Part shown: positions 13,569 through 13,646 of the stretch, one piece after another
How the letters are laid out: each line of letters starts with the position of its first letter
Numbering within the stretch: position 1 is the stretch's first letter
NCBI GenBank assembly: GCA_964636325.1
Contig: CAZWRV010000130.1
Location: forward strand, 1-13,646
DNA from: CAZWRV01 sp964636325
Lineage (GTDB): Bacteria > Verrucomicrobiota > Lentisphaeria > Victivallales > GWF2-50-93
Length of the DNA stretch: 13,646 nucleotides
Reading direction: 5' to 3'
Notes under the pieces: model-generated
The model's input: only the letters and a program-made list of their open reading frames with translations
Databases searched by the model: none
What the model was told of the DNA's origin: nothing
Program-made: the position numbers and the translations under genes

Positions 13569-13620
13569 CAGAGGAGTGCCGCTCTGGCGGAGAAATCCGC
13601 CAGTTCTGTCGGGGAGAAAC
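13569..13620 (+). repeat. REP-like palindromic element, copy 2
   Basis: This stretch matches the reverse complement of 1-52 at 47 of 52 positions. It contains a perfect 8-bp stem CTGGCGGA/TCCGCCAG closed by a GAAA tetraloop (13584-13603). It lies 17 nt after the pdxA stop codon in the same direction as the gene, as copy 1 does relative to infA. It could be the pdxA terminator or a RNA 3'-end stabiliser, but the sequence conservation outside the stem points to a dispersed repeat. Confidence 0.6.
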
Positions 13621-13646
13621 TTGAAGTAGCGCAGGTATTCCTACCT

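Overview
The window is GC-rich bacterial DNA and probably comes from a member of the PVC superphylum, perhaps a Lentisphaerota, Kiritimatiellota or Verrucomicrobiota relative. This is an inference from the mix of protein types: a beta-propeller protein of the GH32/43-like kind common in those genomes, an EF-G-like paralogue, and a PAS histidine kinase with a Cys-rich PAS loop. There is no rRNA or ribosomal marker set to fix the taxonomy. Most of the window is ordinary chromosomal housekeeping sequence. I found no CRISPR array, tRNA, rRNA, phage module or toxin-antitoxin pair.

Layout: (1) 183-1809, minus strand: adk-map-infA, the tail of a spc-type ribosomal operon, with overlapping genes and two TTG starts. 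Hairpins follow infA, and the usual rpmJ/rpsM do not follow. (2) 1828-2580: a gene-poor scar holding an operator-like palindrome, the first 25 or so codons of a short-chain dehydrogenase, and a decayed REP-associated (Y1/RAYT-like) transposase fragment. (3) 2581-4516, minus strand: a tightly coupled receiver, PAS histidine kinase and small membrane protein operon with a terminator. (4) 4626-6173, plus strand: a beta-propeller glycoside-hydrolase-like protein behind a strong extended -10 promoter. (5) 6174-6485: a stretch without an intact gene that ends in a long inverted repeat. (6) 6486-11387, minus strand: a DUF4130/TIGR03915-type DNA metabolism protein, ribosomal protein S1 and an EF-G-like GTPase, each with its own leader region. 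(7) 11605-13551, plus strand: a PP2C phosphatase and pdxA.

How the genes relate: adk, map, infA, rpsA and the EF-G-like GTPase all serve translation or the supply of its nucleotides. The receiver, kinase and membrane protein form a signalling unit with no DNA-binding output. The PP2C phosphatase may act on Ser/Thr phosphoproteins, but no kinase partner is in view. pdxA makes vitamin B6 precursors.

The most notable non-coding signal is a 52-bp element present at both ends of the window in inverted orientation (47/52 identical). It carries a stem capped by a GAAA tetraloop. Each copy lies in the sense direction downstream of a gene. With a RAYT-like transposase remnant nearby, it looks like a dispersed REP-type repeat. 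Other striking structures are a 38-bp perfect palindrome after rpsA, a roughly 30-nt-arm inverted repeat that includes the last codons of the DUF4130 gene, and a possibly leaderless pdxA.
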